Shown: positions 35,794-45,636 of the stretch, one piece after another
Layout: each line of letters starts with the position of its first letter
How positions within the stretch are numbered: position 1 is the stretch's first letter
Notes under the pieces: model-generated
The model's input: the letters and a program-made list of their open reading frames with translations, nothing else
Told to the model about the DNA's origin: nothing
Database searches by the model: none
Position numbers and translations under genes: made by a program
NCBI RefSeq assembly: GCF_001894925.1
Contig: NZ_BCXD01000003.1
Location: 310,001 to 374,000, forward strand
Origin: Rhodococcus rhodnii NBRC 100604
GTDB taxonomy: Bacteria > Actinomycetota > Actinomycetes > Mycobacteriales > Mycobacteriaceae
Length of the DNA stretch: 64,000 bases
Direction: 5' to 3'

Positions 35794-36485
35794 GGCAGGG
35801 CGCGTACGAGCTTCTCGGCGTCCACTCGCGGGCCCGAGAAGAACGGGATCTCCTCCCGGACGTGACGGCGCGCCTCGGTGGCGCGCAGATCACGCATGAG
35901 GTCGACGATGCGGTGCATCTCGGGCGCCTCGAAGGTGAGGATCCACTCGTAGTCGCCGAGGGCGAACGCGGGAACGGTGTTCGCGCGCACGTCCGGGTAG
36001 CCGCGGGCGGCCTTGCCGTGGTCGACGAGCATCTGGCGCCGCTCCTCGTCGGGCAGCAGGTACCACTCGTACGAGCGCACGAAGGGGTACACGCAGATGT
36101 AGTCGCCGGGCTCCTCGCCCGCGACGAACGCCGGGATGTGGCTCTTGTTGAACTCGGCGGGCCGGTGGAGCGCGACGGTGCTCCACACCGGGTCGCTCGC
36201 GCGGCCGAGCGTCGTGGTGCGCCGGAAGTCCGCGTACGCGGCCTGCAGCGACTCGAGCTCGAGCGAGTGCGTCCAGATCATGAAGTCTGCGTCGGCACGC
36301 AGTCCGGCGACGTCGTAGAGCCCGCGCACGACGACGCCCTTGTCGGCGAGACCGTCGAAGAACTCGCGCGCCTGCCGGACCGCGTCGTCGCGGTCGTCGC
36401 CGAGCACACCCGGGATCGCCTGGAAGACCGAGATCATCGAGTACCGGAGTTCGGAGTTGAGTTTGTCGAAGTCGAGCCGAGCCAT
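35790..36485 (-). CDS. hemQ: Coproheme decarboxylase HemQ (chlorite-dismutase family)
   Basis: Last step of the actinobacterial haem route: oxidative decarboxylation of coproheme to haem b. The 231-residue protein shows the catalytic Tyr in [13 protein letters not shown], the proximal haem His in [19 protein letters not shown], and the C-terminal PFFSGP. ATG 36485 is preferred because AAAGGA lies five nucleotides upstream and the protein then begins [10 protein letters not shown] like its mycobacterial relative; ATG 36491 overlaps that site. Downstream of hemE and hemY on the same strand. Confidence 0.94.
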   Translation of the reverse strand: MARLDFDKLNSELRYSMISVFQAIPGVLGDDRDDAVRQAREFFDGLADKGVVVRGLYDVAGLRADADFMIWTHSLELESLQAAYADFRRTTTLGRASDPVWSTVALHRPAEFNKSHIPAFVAGEEPGDYICVYPFVRSYEWYLLPDEERRQMLVDHGKAARGYPDVRANTVPAFALGDYEWILTFEAPEMHRIVDLMRDLRATEARRHVREEIPFFSGPRVDAEKLVRALP

Positions 36486-36524
36486 GTCCATCCTTTCACC
36501 GGCGACCGCCGCGCGGCCGCGGAC

Positions 36525-37883
36525 CTATCCTGTCAAATCCGCGAGCAGGCGGGTCACCGCAGTCCGCGCCGTGGCGATGCACGCGGGCACCCCGACTCCG
36601 TGGAGCAGGGCGCCGGCGACCTCGACGCGCGGGACCGCGGCGAGCGCCGCCTCGAGTTCGGCGACGTCCTCGGTGTGGCCGGGGCCGTACTGCGGGAGGC
36701 CGCCGTGCCAGCGCTGCACCCGCGCCGCCACCGGTTCGCCGTCGGCGCCGGTGGCGAGCGCGAGATCGCGCCGTGCGGTGGCGACGAGCGTGTCGTCGGG
36801 TGCGTCGACGATCGCGTCGTCGCCGAATCGGCCGTAGGACGCGCGGACGAGCGTGACGTCGCGCTCCGCGAGGTGAGGCCACTTGCGGCTCGACAGCGTG
36901 AACGCCTTCGCGCTCGCGTCCGGCGTGAGCGGGGAATCGGAGGCGACGAGGATGCCGGTGTTCTGTGGCAGTCCGTCGTCCGTGGGCAGTGCGAGCGCGA
37001 CGACGGCGGACGACGCGAGCGGGATGCGTGCCGCGGCGCTCGCGGCGAGCGGCGAGACGTCGCCGAGCAGCGCGGCGACCGCGGGTGCTGGAACCGCGAG
37101 CACGATGCCGTCGACCGCACCGACCGGGTCGACGACCCATCGCCCGTCCGACCGCGAGATGCGGGTGGCGGCGGCGTGCACGAGACGCGGTGCAGCGGCG
37201 GCGTACAGCGCGTCGAGCAGGCTGCCGTAGCCACGCTCGAGCGCCCCGAACACCGGTCCGGGCCGCGGCTCCGGAAGCGCCTCGGCCACCGCCTCGGTGA
37301 GCGACGCCGCTCCCCCGTCGAGAGCGGCCGCGAGGGCGGGCAGCGCCGCGCGGACGCCGATCGTGTCGGACCTGCCCGAGTAGACGCCGCCGAGCATCGG
37401 ATCGACGCTGCGGTACACGACCTGTTCGCCGAACCGGGAGGCGACGAGGGTGTGCACGTCGATGTCCGTGCCGGGCGCCCACGGCACGGGAGTCTCGGGT
37501 TCGCGGCGGATGCGCTCGACGGTCGCGGCGTCGACGAGGCCGGCGACGGACTCCGCACTCGAGGGGATTCCCATGAGGGTGCGGGTCGGGATCGCGCGGA
37601 GCCCGCCCTGCGACCACACGAGCGGCGTCAATCCGCTCGGGTATCGGATCTCGTCGGCGAGCCCCAGTTCGGCGAGCAGTTCCGGGACTTCGGGACGACG
37701 CGCGATGAACGCCTCGGCGCCGAGATCGACGGGCCCGCCCGCGAGGTCCTCCGTGCGGAGCTTGCCTCCGAGACGGCCGGGTTCGAGCAGCACGATGTCG
37801 GCGTGCGCACCGAGTTCACGGCGGAGCCGGTACGCCGCCGTCAGTCCGGTGATGCCGCCCCCGACGACGGCGACCGTGGTCAC
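36525..37883 (-). CDS. hemY: Coproporphyrinogen/protoporphyrinogen oxidase (HemY/CgoX)
   Basis: FAD-dependent oxidase that aromatises coproporphyrinogen III in the coproporphyrin-dependent haem pathway. The 452-residue protein opens with the dinucleotide-binding [17 protein letters not shown], has [20 protein letters not shown] and [29 protein letters not shown], and ends in a FAD-contact stretch around [17 protein letters not shown] 37883 overlaps the hemE stop by four bases, fixing the start. With hemE and hemQ it makes a haem cassette; the presence of hemQ supports the coproporphyrin branch. Confidence 0.92.
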   Translation of the reverse strand: MTTVAVVGGGITGLTAAYRLRRELGAHADIVLLEPGRLGGKLRTEDLAGGPVDLGAEAFIARRPEVPELLAELGLADEIRYPSGLTPLVWSQGGLRAIPTRTLMGIPSSAESVAGLVDAATVERIRREPETPVPWAPGTDIDVHTLVASRFGEQVVYRSVDPMLGGVYSGRSDTIGVRAALPALAAALDGGAASLTEAVAEALPEPRPGPVFGALERGYGSLLDALYAAAAPRLVHAAATRISRSDGRWVVDPVGAVDGIVLAVPAPAVAALLGDVSPLAASAAARIPLASSAVVALALPTDDGLPQNTGILVASDSPLTPDASAKAFTLSSRKWPHLAERDVTLVRASYGRFGDDAIVDAPDDTLVATARRDLALATGADGEPVAARVQRWHGGLPQYGPGHTEDVAELEAALAAVPRVEVAGALLHGVGVPACIATARTAVTRLLADLTG

Positions 37884-38989
37884 AGCGAATGCACCAGCTG
37901 CACGAGATCGGTGAGGACCTGCGGGTCGGTGTCGGGCGGAACTCCGTGGCCGAGGTTGAAGATGTGTCCTGCCGCGCCGGACGCGACCGCGGCGTCGGCC
38001 TCCGCACAGATGCGTCGGGCGTGCGCCTCGACGACGTCGGGGCTCGCGAACAGCACCGCCGGATCGAGGTTGCCCTGCAGCGCCTTGCCGTCGCCGACGC
38101 GGCGCTGCGCGACGTCGAGCGGGGTGCGCCAGTCGACACCGACGACGTCCGCGCCGGCCTCGCCCATCGCACCGAGCAGTTCGGCGGTGCCGACACCGAA
38201 GTGGATGCGCGGCACGCCCGCGCCTTCGATCTCGGCGAACACGCGCTCGCTGTGCGGCAGGACGTACTCGCGGTAGTCGGCGAGCGAGAGGGCACCGGCC
38301 CACGAGTCGAACAGCTGGATCGCGTCGACGCCGGCGTCGAGCTGCGTCTTCAGGAAGGTGATGGTGACGTCCGCGAGGGCGCCCGCGAGGCGGTGCCACG
38401 TCTGCGGGTCGGAGTACATGAGGGCCTTGGTGCGTTCGTGGCCGCGGCTCGGCCCGCCCTCGACGAGATACGACGCGAGCGTGAACGGCGCGCCCGCGAA
38501 TCCGATGAGCGGCGTTCCGCCGAGTTCGTCGAGGAGCAGATCGACGGCGCGGGCGATCGCACCGACCTCGTCGCCCTCGAGCCTCGGCAGGGCCGCGACG
38601 TCGGCGGCCGTGCGCACGGGCTCCGCCACGACCGGCCCGCGCCCCGCGACGATGTCGAGGTCGATTCCTGCGGCCTTGAGCGGGACGACGATGTCGGAGA
38701 ACAGGATCGCGCCGTCCACCTGATGACGGCGCACCGGCTGCATCGTGATCTCGCAGACCAGCGCCGGATCGAAGCACGATTCGAGCATCCCGATGCCCGA
38801 CCGGATCTCGCGGTACTCGGGCAGGCTCCGCCCCGCCTGCCGCATGAACCACACGGGCCGATGCGACGGCGTGCGCCCCGTGGCGGCCGCGAGGAGTGGT
38901 GCGTCGGGAAGGTGGCGGCGCCCCCGCACGGGCTTGCCCGGCATTCCCGCATTCGTCGTCTCGCGTGCGCCCGTCGTCACGTCACCCAT
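37880..38989 (-). CDS. hemE: Uroporphyrinogen decarboxylase
   Basis: Converts uroporphyrinogen III to coproporphyrinogen III. The 369-residue protein has the N-terminal signature [20 protein letters not shown] with the active-site Arg, the [17 protein letters not shown] loop holding the catalytic Asp, [20 protein letters not shown], and C-terminal [16 protein letters not shown]. The N-terminal 35 residues are an extension of basic and flexible type. GAGAGAAG lies just before ATG 38989. First gene of hemE-hemY-hemQ. Confidence 0.95.
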   Translation of the reverse strand: MGDVTTGARETTNAGMPGKPVRGRRHLPDAPLLAAATGRTPSHRPVWFMRQAGRSLPEYREIRSGIGMLESCFDPALVCEITMQPVRRHQVDGAILFSDIVVPLKAAGIDLDIVAGRGPVVAEPVRTAADVAALPRLEGDEVGAIARAVDLLLDELGGTPLIGFAGAPFTLASYLVEGGPSRGHERTKALMYSDPQTWHRLAGALADVTITFLKTQLDAGVDAIQLFDSWAGALSLADYREYVLPHSERVFAEIEGAGVPRIHFGVGTAELLGAMGEAGADVVGVDWRTPLDVAQRRVGDGKALQGNLDPAVLFASPDVVEAHARRICAEADAAVASGAAGHIFNLGHGVPPDTDPQVLTDLVQLVHSL

Positions 38990-39126
38990 TCGCTTCTCTC
39001 ACCCTTCGCCGACCGCGTGTCCGCTTCTCATGCTGCCACGTCGTCGTGTCGTGCCGGAATCGACCGAAGTCCCCGTGCGGCGCGCCTCCCGTCCCCGGCT
39101 GTGTGGTGCGTCTAACCTGCACGGCT

Positions 39127-39717
39127 GTGACGTCTTCGGGATCGTCGACCGAGCCGCAGGAGTTTCGTGCCGCCGTCGACGCGATGAGTACGGCGCGCGT
39201 GCGCGCCGATATCGAGGTGGGACCGATTCGCCCACCGCAGCGACTCGCGCCGCACAGCTACGCGGTCGGGGCGGAGGTGTTGCACCCCACCGGCGAGGCG
39301 GTCCCTGCCGATTCGGACGGCGACGCGTTCGGCCGGCTGATCCTGTTGCACGATCCCGACGGCGACGACGCGTGGCACGGCACGATGCGCCTCGTCGCCT
39401 ACATCCAGGCGGATCTCGATGCCGCCGTCGCCTCCGATCCGCTGCTGCCCGAGGTCGCGTGGAGCTGGCTCGTGGACGCGCTCGAATCGCGCTCGGAACC
39501 GTTCACCGCGCTCGGCGGGACCGTGACGGCGACGACGTCGGTGCGGTACGGCGACATCGTCGGACCGCCGCGCGCGCATCAGCTCGAACTGCGCGCGTCG
39601 TGGACGCCGCGCTCGACGGGGCTGGGTCCACACGTCGAGGCGTTCTGCGAGGTCCTCGCGTACGCGGCGGGGCTCCCGCCGGCCGGGATCGCCCGACTGC
39701 ATTCGCTGGGCACGTGA
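39127..39717 (+). CDS. DUF3000 family protein
   Basis: Conserved actinobacterial protein of 196 residues with unknown function. Visible family traits are EFRAAVDAMSTARVRADIEV, PPQRLAPHSYAVGAEV, a central DPDGDDAWHGTMRLVAYIQ, and the SVRYGDIVGPPRAHQLELRA-type C-terminal core. GTG 39127 lies eight nucleotides after TAACCT, so a leaderless mRNA is likely. It is placed between hemE (divergent) and RNase D as in M. tuberculosis (Rv2680), but nothing in it suggests an enzyme. Confidence 0.88.
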   Translation: MTSSGSSTEPQEFRAAVDAMSTARVRADIEVGPIRPPQRLAPHSYAVGAEVLHPTGEAVPADSDGDAFGRLILLHDPDGDDAWHGTMRLVAYIQADLDAAVASDPLLPEVAWSWLVDALESRSEPFTALGGTVTATTSVRYGDIVGPPRAHQLELRASWTPRSTGLGPHVEAFCEVLAYAAGLPPAGIARLHSLGT

Positions 39718-39799
39718 GCCGCTCGCCGCGCGAGGGCGGGCGGCGCCGGACGGCTTCCGCGTCGCGGGTTCCGTTCTCCGTGGCCTAGAGTCGAAATTC

Positions 39800-41056
39800 A
39801 TGTCCGAGCCGGAAGCTTCGTCCGAGACCGAATCCGCTGTCGCAGCGCCTCCGGCCGTCCCGCTGCTCGCACCACGCGACGGCGTGCCCGAGCTCGTCGA
39901 CACGGCGGCAGGCGTCGCGGCGGCCGCGGAACTGCTGGCGTCGGGGCACGGCCCGCTCGCGGTCGACGCCGAGCGCGCGTCGGGGTTCCGCTACTCCGCG
40001 CGGGCCTATCTCGTGCAGCTCCGCCGTGAGGGCGCCGGCACCGTCCTGCTCGATCCGATTCCGACGGCGGACGCACTCGCTCCGCTCGCCGAGGTCGTCA
40101 ACCCGCTCGAATGGGTGCTGCACGCCGCCGACCAGGATCTGCCCGGACTCGCGGAGCTGGGTCTGCACCCCGCCCGGTTGTTCGACACCGAACTCGGCGC
40201 CCGGCTCGCGGGGTTCGAGCGCGTCGGTCTCGCCGCCGTCGTCGAACGCGAACTCGGCTACTCGCTGAAGAAGGGGCACGGCGCGGACGACTGGTCCAAG
40301 CGTCCGCTGCCCGATGCCTGGCTCAACTACGCCGCGCTCGACGTCGAACTGCTCGTCGATCTGCGGGACGCCGTCGCCGCCGATCTCGAACGACAGCACA
40401 AGACCGAATGGGCGGCACAGGAGTTCGAGCGCGTCCGGCTCGCCGGGCCGCCCGTCCCCAAGCCCGATCGGTGGCGTCGGGTCTCGCACATCACGTCGCT
40501 CAAGTCGCCGCGTCAGCTCGCGGCGGCACGCGCCCTGTGGGAGGCGCGGGAGGATCTGGCGCGTCGTCGCGACGTCTCGCCGAGCAGGGTGCTGCCCGAC
40601 TCCGCGATCGTCGACGCCGCGACGAAGGACCCCCGCACCGTCGGCGAACTGCGTGCACTTCCCGTCTTCGGCGGTCCACGCCAGCGCCGGTACAGCCGGG
40701 TGTGGCTCACTGCACTCGAGCAGGCGCGCGGTCTCGGCGACGCCGAACTGCCATCGCGGTCGCCGCGCACCGTCGGGCCCCCGGCGGCGAGCCGGTGGGC
40801 GCGGGTCGACCCCGAGGCCGCCGACCGGCTCGCCTCGGTGCGCGCCGGACTGAACGCGCTGTCGGAGAAGGTCACGGTGCCCGTCGAGAATCTCGCTCAC
40901 CCGGAACTGGTGCGGCGCATCGTCTGGGACTGGCGCGGCGGGACGGCCGCCGACCTCGACGCCGCGCTGGACGCGGGCGGTGCGCGGCCGTGGCAGCGCG
41001 ACCTCGTCGTGCCGGTGCTCGCCGCCGCGCTCGCGGAGCCCGTCGACGAGCCCTGA
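39800..41056 (+). CDS. rnd: Ribonuclease D-like 3'-5' exonuclease with HRDC domain
   Basis: DEDD-family 3'-5' RNA exonuclease, probably in tRNA or stable RNA processing. The 418-residue protein has exonuclease motif I GPLAVDAERASGFRY, motif II near LEWVLHAADQDLPGLAELGL, and motif III LPDAWLNYAALDVELLVDL with the catalytic Tyr and Asp. The C-terminal half contains an HRDC helical domain (RQLAAARALWEAREDLARRR) and a second HRDC-like stretch. ATG 39800 is eight nucleotides after TAGAGT, again a leaderless arrangement. Position after DUF3000 matches Rv2681. Confidence 0.92.
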   Translation: MSEPEASSETESAVAAPPAVPLLAPRDGVPELVDTAAGVAAAAELLASGHGPLAVDAERASGFRYSARAYLVQLRREGAGTVLLDPIPTADALAPLAEVVNPLEWVLHAADQDLPGLAELGLHPARLFDTELGARLAGFERVGLAAVVERELGYSLKKGHGADDWSKRPLPDAWLNYAALDVELLVDLRDAVAADLERQHKTEWAAQEFERVRLAGPPVPKPDRWRRVSHITSLKSPRQLAAARALWEAREDLARRRDVSPSRVLPDSAIVDAATKDPRTVGELRALPVFGGPRQRRYSRVWLTALEQARGLGDAELPSRSPRTVGPPAASRWARVDPEAADRLASVRAGLNALSEKVTVPVENLAHPELVRRIVWDWRGGTAADLDAALDAGGARPWQRDLVVPVLAAALAEPVDEP

Positions 41057-41068
41057 ACGACCCCACAA

Positions 41069-41095
41069 GTTACCCGCGAGTAACGCGAGTAAACT
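41069..41095 (+). promoter_or_regulatory. fadAB promoter with palindromic and direct-repeat operator
   Basis: TTACCCGCGAGTAA (41070-41083) is a 14-bp palindrome with only one mismatched pair. The nonamer CGCGAGTAA occurs twice in tandem (41075-41083 and 41084-41092), and GTTAC/GTAAC form a 5-bp inverted repeat. A TAAACT -10 box (41090-41095) overlaps the second repeat. TetR-type fatty-acid regulators often bind palindromes of this sort, so this is the likely control site of the fadAB operon. Confidence 0.6.
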
Positions 41096-41163
41096 GAGGC
41101 CACGAGGCCGGACACCCATGACCGTGATCCGGAATCCGATCCAGCTCCACCAGGAGGAACCGC

Positions 41164-42376
41164 GTGGCTTCACCCACCCAGCGCAATGTCGTGTTCGTCG
41201 ACGGCATCCGCACCCCGTTCGGCAAGGCCGGCCCGAAGGGCATGTACGCCGGCACTCGCGCCGACGATCTCGTCGTCAAGACGATTCGTGAACTGCTGCG
41301 TCGCAACCCGCAGCTCGATCCCGCCGCGATCGACGACGTCGCGATCGCCGCGACCACCCAGACCGGCGATCAGGGTCTGACCATCGGCCGCACCGCCGCC
41401 ATCCTCGCCGGGCTGCCCGAGAGCGTCCCCGGATTCGCGATCGACCGCATGTGCGCCGGCGCGATGACGGCCGTGACGACCACCGCGTCCGGCATCGGTT
41501 TCGGCCAGTACGACGTCGTCCTTGCGGGCGGCGTCGAGCACATGGGCCATCACCCGATGGGTGAGGGCGCCGACCCCAACCCGCGGTTCCTCGCCGACCG
41601 GCTGGTCGATCCGAGCGCGCTGGTCATGGGCAACACCGCCGAGAACCTGCACGACCGGTTCCCGACGATCACCAAGGACCGCACCGACGCGTACGCCGTG
41701 AACTCGCAGGCGAAGTACGACGCCGCGAAGAAGGCCGGTCACATCGCCGACACCCTCGTGCCCGTCGCGACCCGCTCCGAGCAGGGCTGGGGCCTCGCCA
41801 CCGAGGACGAGCCCCCGTCCCGGCACCACGCTCGAGGACCTCGGCAAGCTCAAGACGCCGTTCCGTCCCCACGGCCGCGTCACCGCCGGCAACGCCGCGG
41901 GCCTCAACGACGGCGCGACCGCGTCGATCCTCGCCGGCGAGGACACCGCCGCCGAGCTGGGCCTGCCCGTCGGCATGCGCATGGTCGGCTTCGCGTTCAA
42001 GGGCGTCGACCCGTCCGTCATGGGCGTCGGTCCCGTCCCCGCGACCGAGAAGCTGCTCGCCCGCACCGGCCTGTCGATCGACGACATCGGACTCTTCGAG
42101 ATCAACGAGGCGTTCGCCGTCCAGGTACTCGCGTTCACCGAGCACTTCGGCATCGCGGACGACGACCCCCGCGTCAACCAGTGGGGCGGCGCGATCGCGT
42201 GCGGTCACCCGCTCGCGTCGTCGGGTGTGCGGCTCATGACGCAGCTCTCGCACCAGTTCGCGCAGAACCCGGACGTCCGCTACGGCCTCACCACGATGTG
42301 CATCGGTCTCGGCATGGGCGGCTCCGTGATCTGGGAGAACCCGAACCACAAGGACTACGAAGCGGGAGTGAAGTAA
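41164..42376 (+). pseudogene. fadA: Acetyl-CoA C-acyltransferase (thiolase) FadA, frame broken
   Basis: Thiolase of the beta-oxidation complex, read in two frames. Frame one runs from GTG 41164 (AGGAGG upstream) with VDGIRTPFGK and the nucleophile Cys in FAIDRMCAGAMTAV up to about residue 216. Frame two then carries PRPGTTLEDLGKLKTPFRPH, GRVTAGNAAGLNDGATAS, the catalytic INEAFAVQV and CGHPLASSG, ending at TAA 42376, one base before fadB. The switch is a net +1 shift at the C5 run 41812-41816 (one extra C, or two lost bases). As written, frame one runs on into unrelated residues. All active-site residues survive on the two sides, so this may be a sequencing error or a recent mutation. Confidence 0.85.
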
Positions 42377-44485
42377 ATGTCCGACATCACGAGCGCTTTC
42401 GCGGACGAGGTCGTCACCCACGCCTTCACGAAGATCGTGTCAGTGCCAGGTCTCGACGGCGTCGTCGCCCTCGTCACCCTCGACAACGGCTTCGACCACA
42501 CCAAGCCGAACTCGTTCGGGCCCAAGGGTCTCGCCGAGTTCGACAAGGCCCTCGACGACGCGTTCGCGGCGAATCCCGTCGCGATCGCCGTCACCGGCAA
42601 GCCGTTCATCTTCGCCGCGGGCGCCGACCTCAAGGGCGTCCCCTCGATCACCGCACGCGAGCAGGGCGTCGAGCTCGGCGCGCTGGGCCACAAGGTGTTC
42701 CGCCGGCTCCGTGACACCGACATCCCGACGTTCGCCTTCGTCAACGGCGTCGCGCTGGGCGGTGGCCTCGAGGTCGCGCTGCACAGCAAGTACCGCACCG
42801 TCGCCGACAACGTTCCGGCGATCGGGCTGCCCGAGGTCTTCCTCGGCCTCGTCCCCGGATGGGGTGGCACGCAGCTGCTGCCGAACCTCGTCGGCCCGTC
42901 GAAGGCCGTGCAGGTCTTCGTCGAGAACGCGCTGAACAACAACCGGATGCTGAACGGCAAGAAGGCCGCCGATCTCGGCATCTTCGATCAGCTCCTCGGC
43001 TCCGCCGACTTCGTCGAGCAGTCGCTCGCGTGGGCGGCGAAGGTCGTCACGGGCGAGATCACCGTCGAGCGGCCCACCTTCGAGGCCAAGGAGTGGGACG
43101 ACGCGATCGCCCGCGCCAAGGCCGTCGTCGAGGGCAAGACCCGCGGCTACTCCCCCGCCGCACTGAAGGCCGTCGAACTGCTCGAGCTCGCACGCGACAC
43201 CGATCTGTCCGATCCGAAGTCCCTCGACGTCGGATTCGAGGCAGAGGACGACGCGCTCGCCGATCTGCTCATGACCGACGAGCTGCGCGCGGGTCTGTAC
43301 TCGTTCGATCTCGTCAACAAGCGAGCGAAGCGTCCCGCCGGCGCGCCCGACAAGTCGTTGGCGCGCAAAGTGACCGGAGTCGGCATCGTCGGCGCCGGTC
43401 TCATGGCGAGCCAGCTCGCGCTGCTGTTCGTGCGGCAGCTCAAGGTGCCGGTGATCATCACCGACATCGACCAGGAGCGCATCGACAAGGGCGTGAAGTA
43501 CGTCCACGACGAGATCGACAAGCTGCAGGGCAAGGGACGCGTGTCGCAGGACGGCGCGAACCGGCTCAAGGCGCTCGTTCGGGGTTCGCTCGACAAGGCG
43601 GCGTTCGCCGACACCGACTGGGTGATCGAGGCCGTCTTCGAGAACATGGACGTCAAGAAGCAGGTCTTCGCGGAGGTCGAGCAGTACGTCACCCCCGAGA
43701 CGATCCTCGCGACCAACACGTCGTCGCTGTCGATCACCGAGATGGCCGAGGGCCTGCAGCATCCCGAGCGGGTCGTGGGCTTCCACTTCTTCAACCCCGT
43801 CGCCGTGCTGCCGCTGCTCGAGGTCATCAAGGGCGAGCAGACCGACGACGCCACGCTCGCAACGGCATTCGCCACCGCGAAGGCGCTCAAGAAGTCCGCG
43901 GTCCTGTGCGCCGACAAGGCGGGCTTCGTGTTCAACCGCCTCGTCACCCGCACCCTCGGTGAGGTCATGAGCGCCGTCGACGAGGGAACGCCCTTCGACG
44001 TCGCCGACAACGCCGTCGCGCCGCTCGGCATGCCGATGACGCCGTTCACGCTGCTCGCGCTCGTCGGACCGGCGATCGCGCTGCACACCGGCGAGACCCT
44101 GCACGCCGCGTACCCCGAGCGCTTCACGCCCTCCCCCGGGCTCGAGGCGATCGTCGAGGCGCGCAAGCCCGGCGTGTGGAGCTACGGCGAGGACGGCACG
44201 CAGGTCGTCGACCCCGAGGTCGCGTCGCTGTGGCCGCAAGGCGACAACCCGTCGACCGCCGAGCAGGTTCTCGACCGGACGCAGAAGGCGTTCGCCGAGG
44301 AGATCAAGATCATGCTCGACGAGGGTGTCGTCGCGGCGCCCGAGGACATCGACCTCTGCCTGCTGCTCGGCGGCGGCTTCGCGTTCTGGAACGGCGGCAT
44401 CACGCCGTACCTCGACCGCGAAGGTGTCTCCGAAGCCGTCAACGGCAAGCGGTTCCTCGACCCCGGAGTCGCGAGCGTCAAGTAG
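42377..44485 (+). CDS. fadB: 3-hydroxyacyl-CoA dehydrogenase / enoyl-CoA hydratase FadB
   Basis: Bifunctional beta-oxidation enzyme of 702 residues. The N-terminal crotonase domain shows IFAAGADLKGVPSI and the oxyanion-hole and acid region VALGGGLEVALHSKYR with GLPEVFLGLVPGWGGTQLLP. The dehydrogenase part has the NAD site GVGIVGAGLMASQLALLF near residue 333, the motif VVGFHFFNPVAVLPLLEV and a two-part C-terminal domain. ATG 42377 immediately follows the fadA stop, so the two are coupled. It would supply the thiolase partner with 3-ketoacyl-CoA. The operator upstream of fadA probably controls both. Confidence 0.95.
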   Translation: MSDITSAFADEVVTHAFTKIVSVPGLDGVVALVTLDNGFDHTKPNSFGPKGLAEFDKALDDAFAANPVAIAVTGKPFIFAAGADLKGVPSITAREQGVELGALGHKVFRRLRDTDIPTFAFVNGVALGGGLEVALHSKYRTVADNVPAIGLPEVFLGLVPGWGGTQLLPNLVGPSKAVQVFVENALNNNRMLNGKKAADLGIFDQLLGSADFVEQSLAWAAKVVTGEITVERPTFEAKEWDDAIARAKAVVEGKTRGYSPAALKAVELLELARDTDLSDPKSLDVGFEAEDDALADLLMTDELRAGLYSFDLVNKRAKRPAGAPDKSLARKVTGVGIVGAGLMASQLALLFVRQLKVPVIITDIDQERIDKGVKYVHDEIDKLQGKGRVSQDGANRLKALVRGSLDKAAFADTDWVIEAVFENMDVKKQVFAEVEQYVTPETILATNTSSLSITEMAEGLQHPERVVGFHFFNPVAVLPLLEVIKGEQTDDATLATAFATAKALKKSAVLCADKAGFVFNRLVTRTLGEVMSAVDEGTPFDVADNAVAPLGMPMTPFTLLALVGPAIALHTGETLHAAYPERFTPSPGLEAIVEARKPGVWSYGEDGTQVVDPEVASLWPQGDNPSTAEQVLDRTQKAFAEEIKIMLDEGVVAAPEDIDLCLLLGGGFAFWNGGITPYLDREGVSEAVNGKRFLDPGVASVK

Positions 44486-44500
44486 CTCTCGCTCGAACAT

Positions 44501-44536
44501 CGACGGCCGCCGCACCGAGAGGTACGGCGGCCGTCG
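44501..44536 (+). terminator. Terminator hairpin after fadB
   Basis: CGACGGCCGCCG (44501-44512), a 12-base loop, then CGGCGGCCGTCG (44525-44536): a perfect 12-bp GC-rich stem 15 bp past the fadB stop. It also lies just beyond the stop of the converging gene at 44554, so it probably ends both transcripts. Confidence 0.78.
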
Positions 44537-44553
44537 GCGTTTCGGTCGCGGCG

Positions 44554-45225
44554 CTACGAGTCCTGTTGTCGCCGCACCATTTCGGCAATCCACGCCGGCG
44601 CATACGGTGACGTGCACCCTGGCGAGGTCGGGTAGTCCTCGAGGACGCGCAGCCGCTCCCCGATACCGATCGCGCGGTCGCGCAGGTCGGGATGCGCGAT
44701 CCCGATCTGCGCGAGACATTCGTTCATCGCCCACTGCAGCGGGTCGGGCGCGTCCTTCATGTCCCGCTCGATGATGTCGAGCAGCGCGGGTAGGTCGAGC
44801 CCATCGGGGTTCTTCGTCACCCGCGCGCTCGTCAGCGCCCATCCGGCGCTCGCGACATCAGGGTTCGGATCAGCGAGCCACACGCCCCGGAGTTCCTCGG
44901 CGTGCGGCGACTTCTTCACGACGTAGTTCACGAGCCAGTCGTGTACCTTCGGCGTGCGTGCGCTGCGCAGCATCGCGTCCAGTTCGTCGCGCTCGAACGC
45001 CCTCGGTCGGCAGATCAGCGTCGCGAGGAGCATTGCCGAACTCTCCCCGGTCGCCCAGAGCTCACGCGCGAGGTCTGGCTGCGTCTTCAGCCGCTTCGCG
45101 ACGGCGCGCAGCTTCCCGAGGTTCACGCCGTGATCGTCACCGTGCTTCTCGTTCACGGCACGGATCCTCGGGTCGTCGAGGTCCGCGAGTTCCGCCAGTA
45201 CCTCGCCCACCGGTGGTGGCGTCAT
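44554..45225 (-). CDS. DNA alkylation repair (AlkD-like HEAT-repeat) protein
   Basis: All-helical protein of 223 residues resembling AlkD-type DNA glycosylases, which remove bulky alkylated bases without base flipping. Suggestive stretches are NEKHGDDHGVNLGKLRAVAK (the family start after an acidic helix), LARELWATGESSAMLLATLI, VHDWLVNYVVKKSPHAEEL and WALTSARVTKNPDG, arranged as HEAT-like helical pairs. GAGGCAA lies before ATG 45225. The catalytic Asp and Trp of AlkD cannot be assigned from the sequence alone. It faces the type VII locus with 117 bp between the divergent starts. Confidence 0.75.
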   Translation of the reverse strand: MTPPPVGEVLAELADLDDPRIRAVNEKHGDDHGVNLGKLRAVAKRLKTQPDLARELWATGESSAMLLATLICRPRAFERDELDAMLRSARTPKVHDWLVNYVVKKSPHAEELRGVWLADPNPDVASAGWALTSARVTKNPDGLDLPALLDIIERDMKDAPDPLQWAMNECLAQIGIAHPDLRDRAIGIGERLRVLEDYPTSPGCTSPYAPAWIAEMVRRQQDS

Positions 45226-45342
45226 CGCCGTTGCCTCGCTCTCGTCGCTCTACCCAGGCCACGGTACCGACGACGCGTGCGCCGGTCGCTTCTACGTCGA
45301 TTGCTACTCTGGCGCGGTTACGAACTGTCTGGGGGGGAATCG

Positions 45343-45636
45343 ATGCAGGCCGACACCGAGATGCTGCGCGCGTTCGCGCGGTCGATGGACGACAGCGCGC
45401 AGCGAATCGCGACGCACGACGTGAGTTCGCCATTCGCCGATGCAGAAGGAGCCGCACGAGGAACGAGCATTCCCGAGGTCAACCGCAGAGCCCTCGACAC
45501 AGCCATGAAGGGGTTCGAGAATCTCGCGCTGCGCCTTGCGGAGATCGGACGGCTCGCCAAAGGAGCGGGCGAGAACTACGACGTCAGCGAACACGACTTC
45601 CGCGCACAACTCTCAGCGATGGACGTACCGAGGTGA
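45343..45636 (+). CDS. EspC-like/ESX-type small secreted protein (type VII)
   Basis: A 97-residue, mostly helical protein of the EspC/ESX size class, typical of type VII secretion loci. It has no signal peptide, carries helices such as TEMLRAFARSMDDSAQRIAT and TAMKGFENLALRLAEIGRLA, and ends with NYDVSEHDFRAQL, where the spaced Tyr and Asp recall the YxxxD/E secretion signal. A G7 run upstream of ATG 45343 is the ribosome site and TACTCT (45305-45310) a possible -10 box. Its stop overlaps the next gene (GTGA). It likely acts as a partner or chaperone for the next gene's product. Confidence 0.72.
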   Translation: MQADTEMLRAFARSMDDSAQRIATHDVSSPFADAEGAARGTSIPEVNRRALDTAMKGFENLALRLAEIGRLAKGAGENYDVSEHDFRAQLSAMDVPR

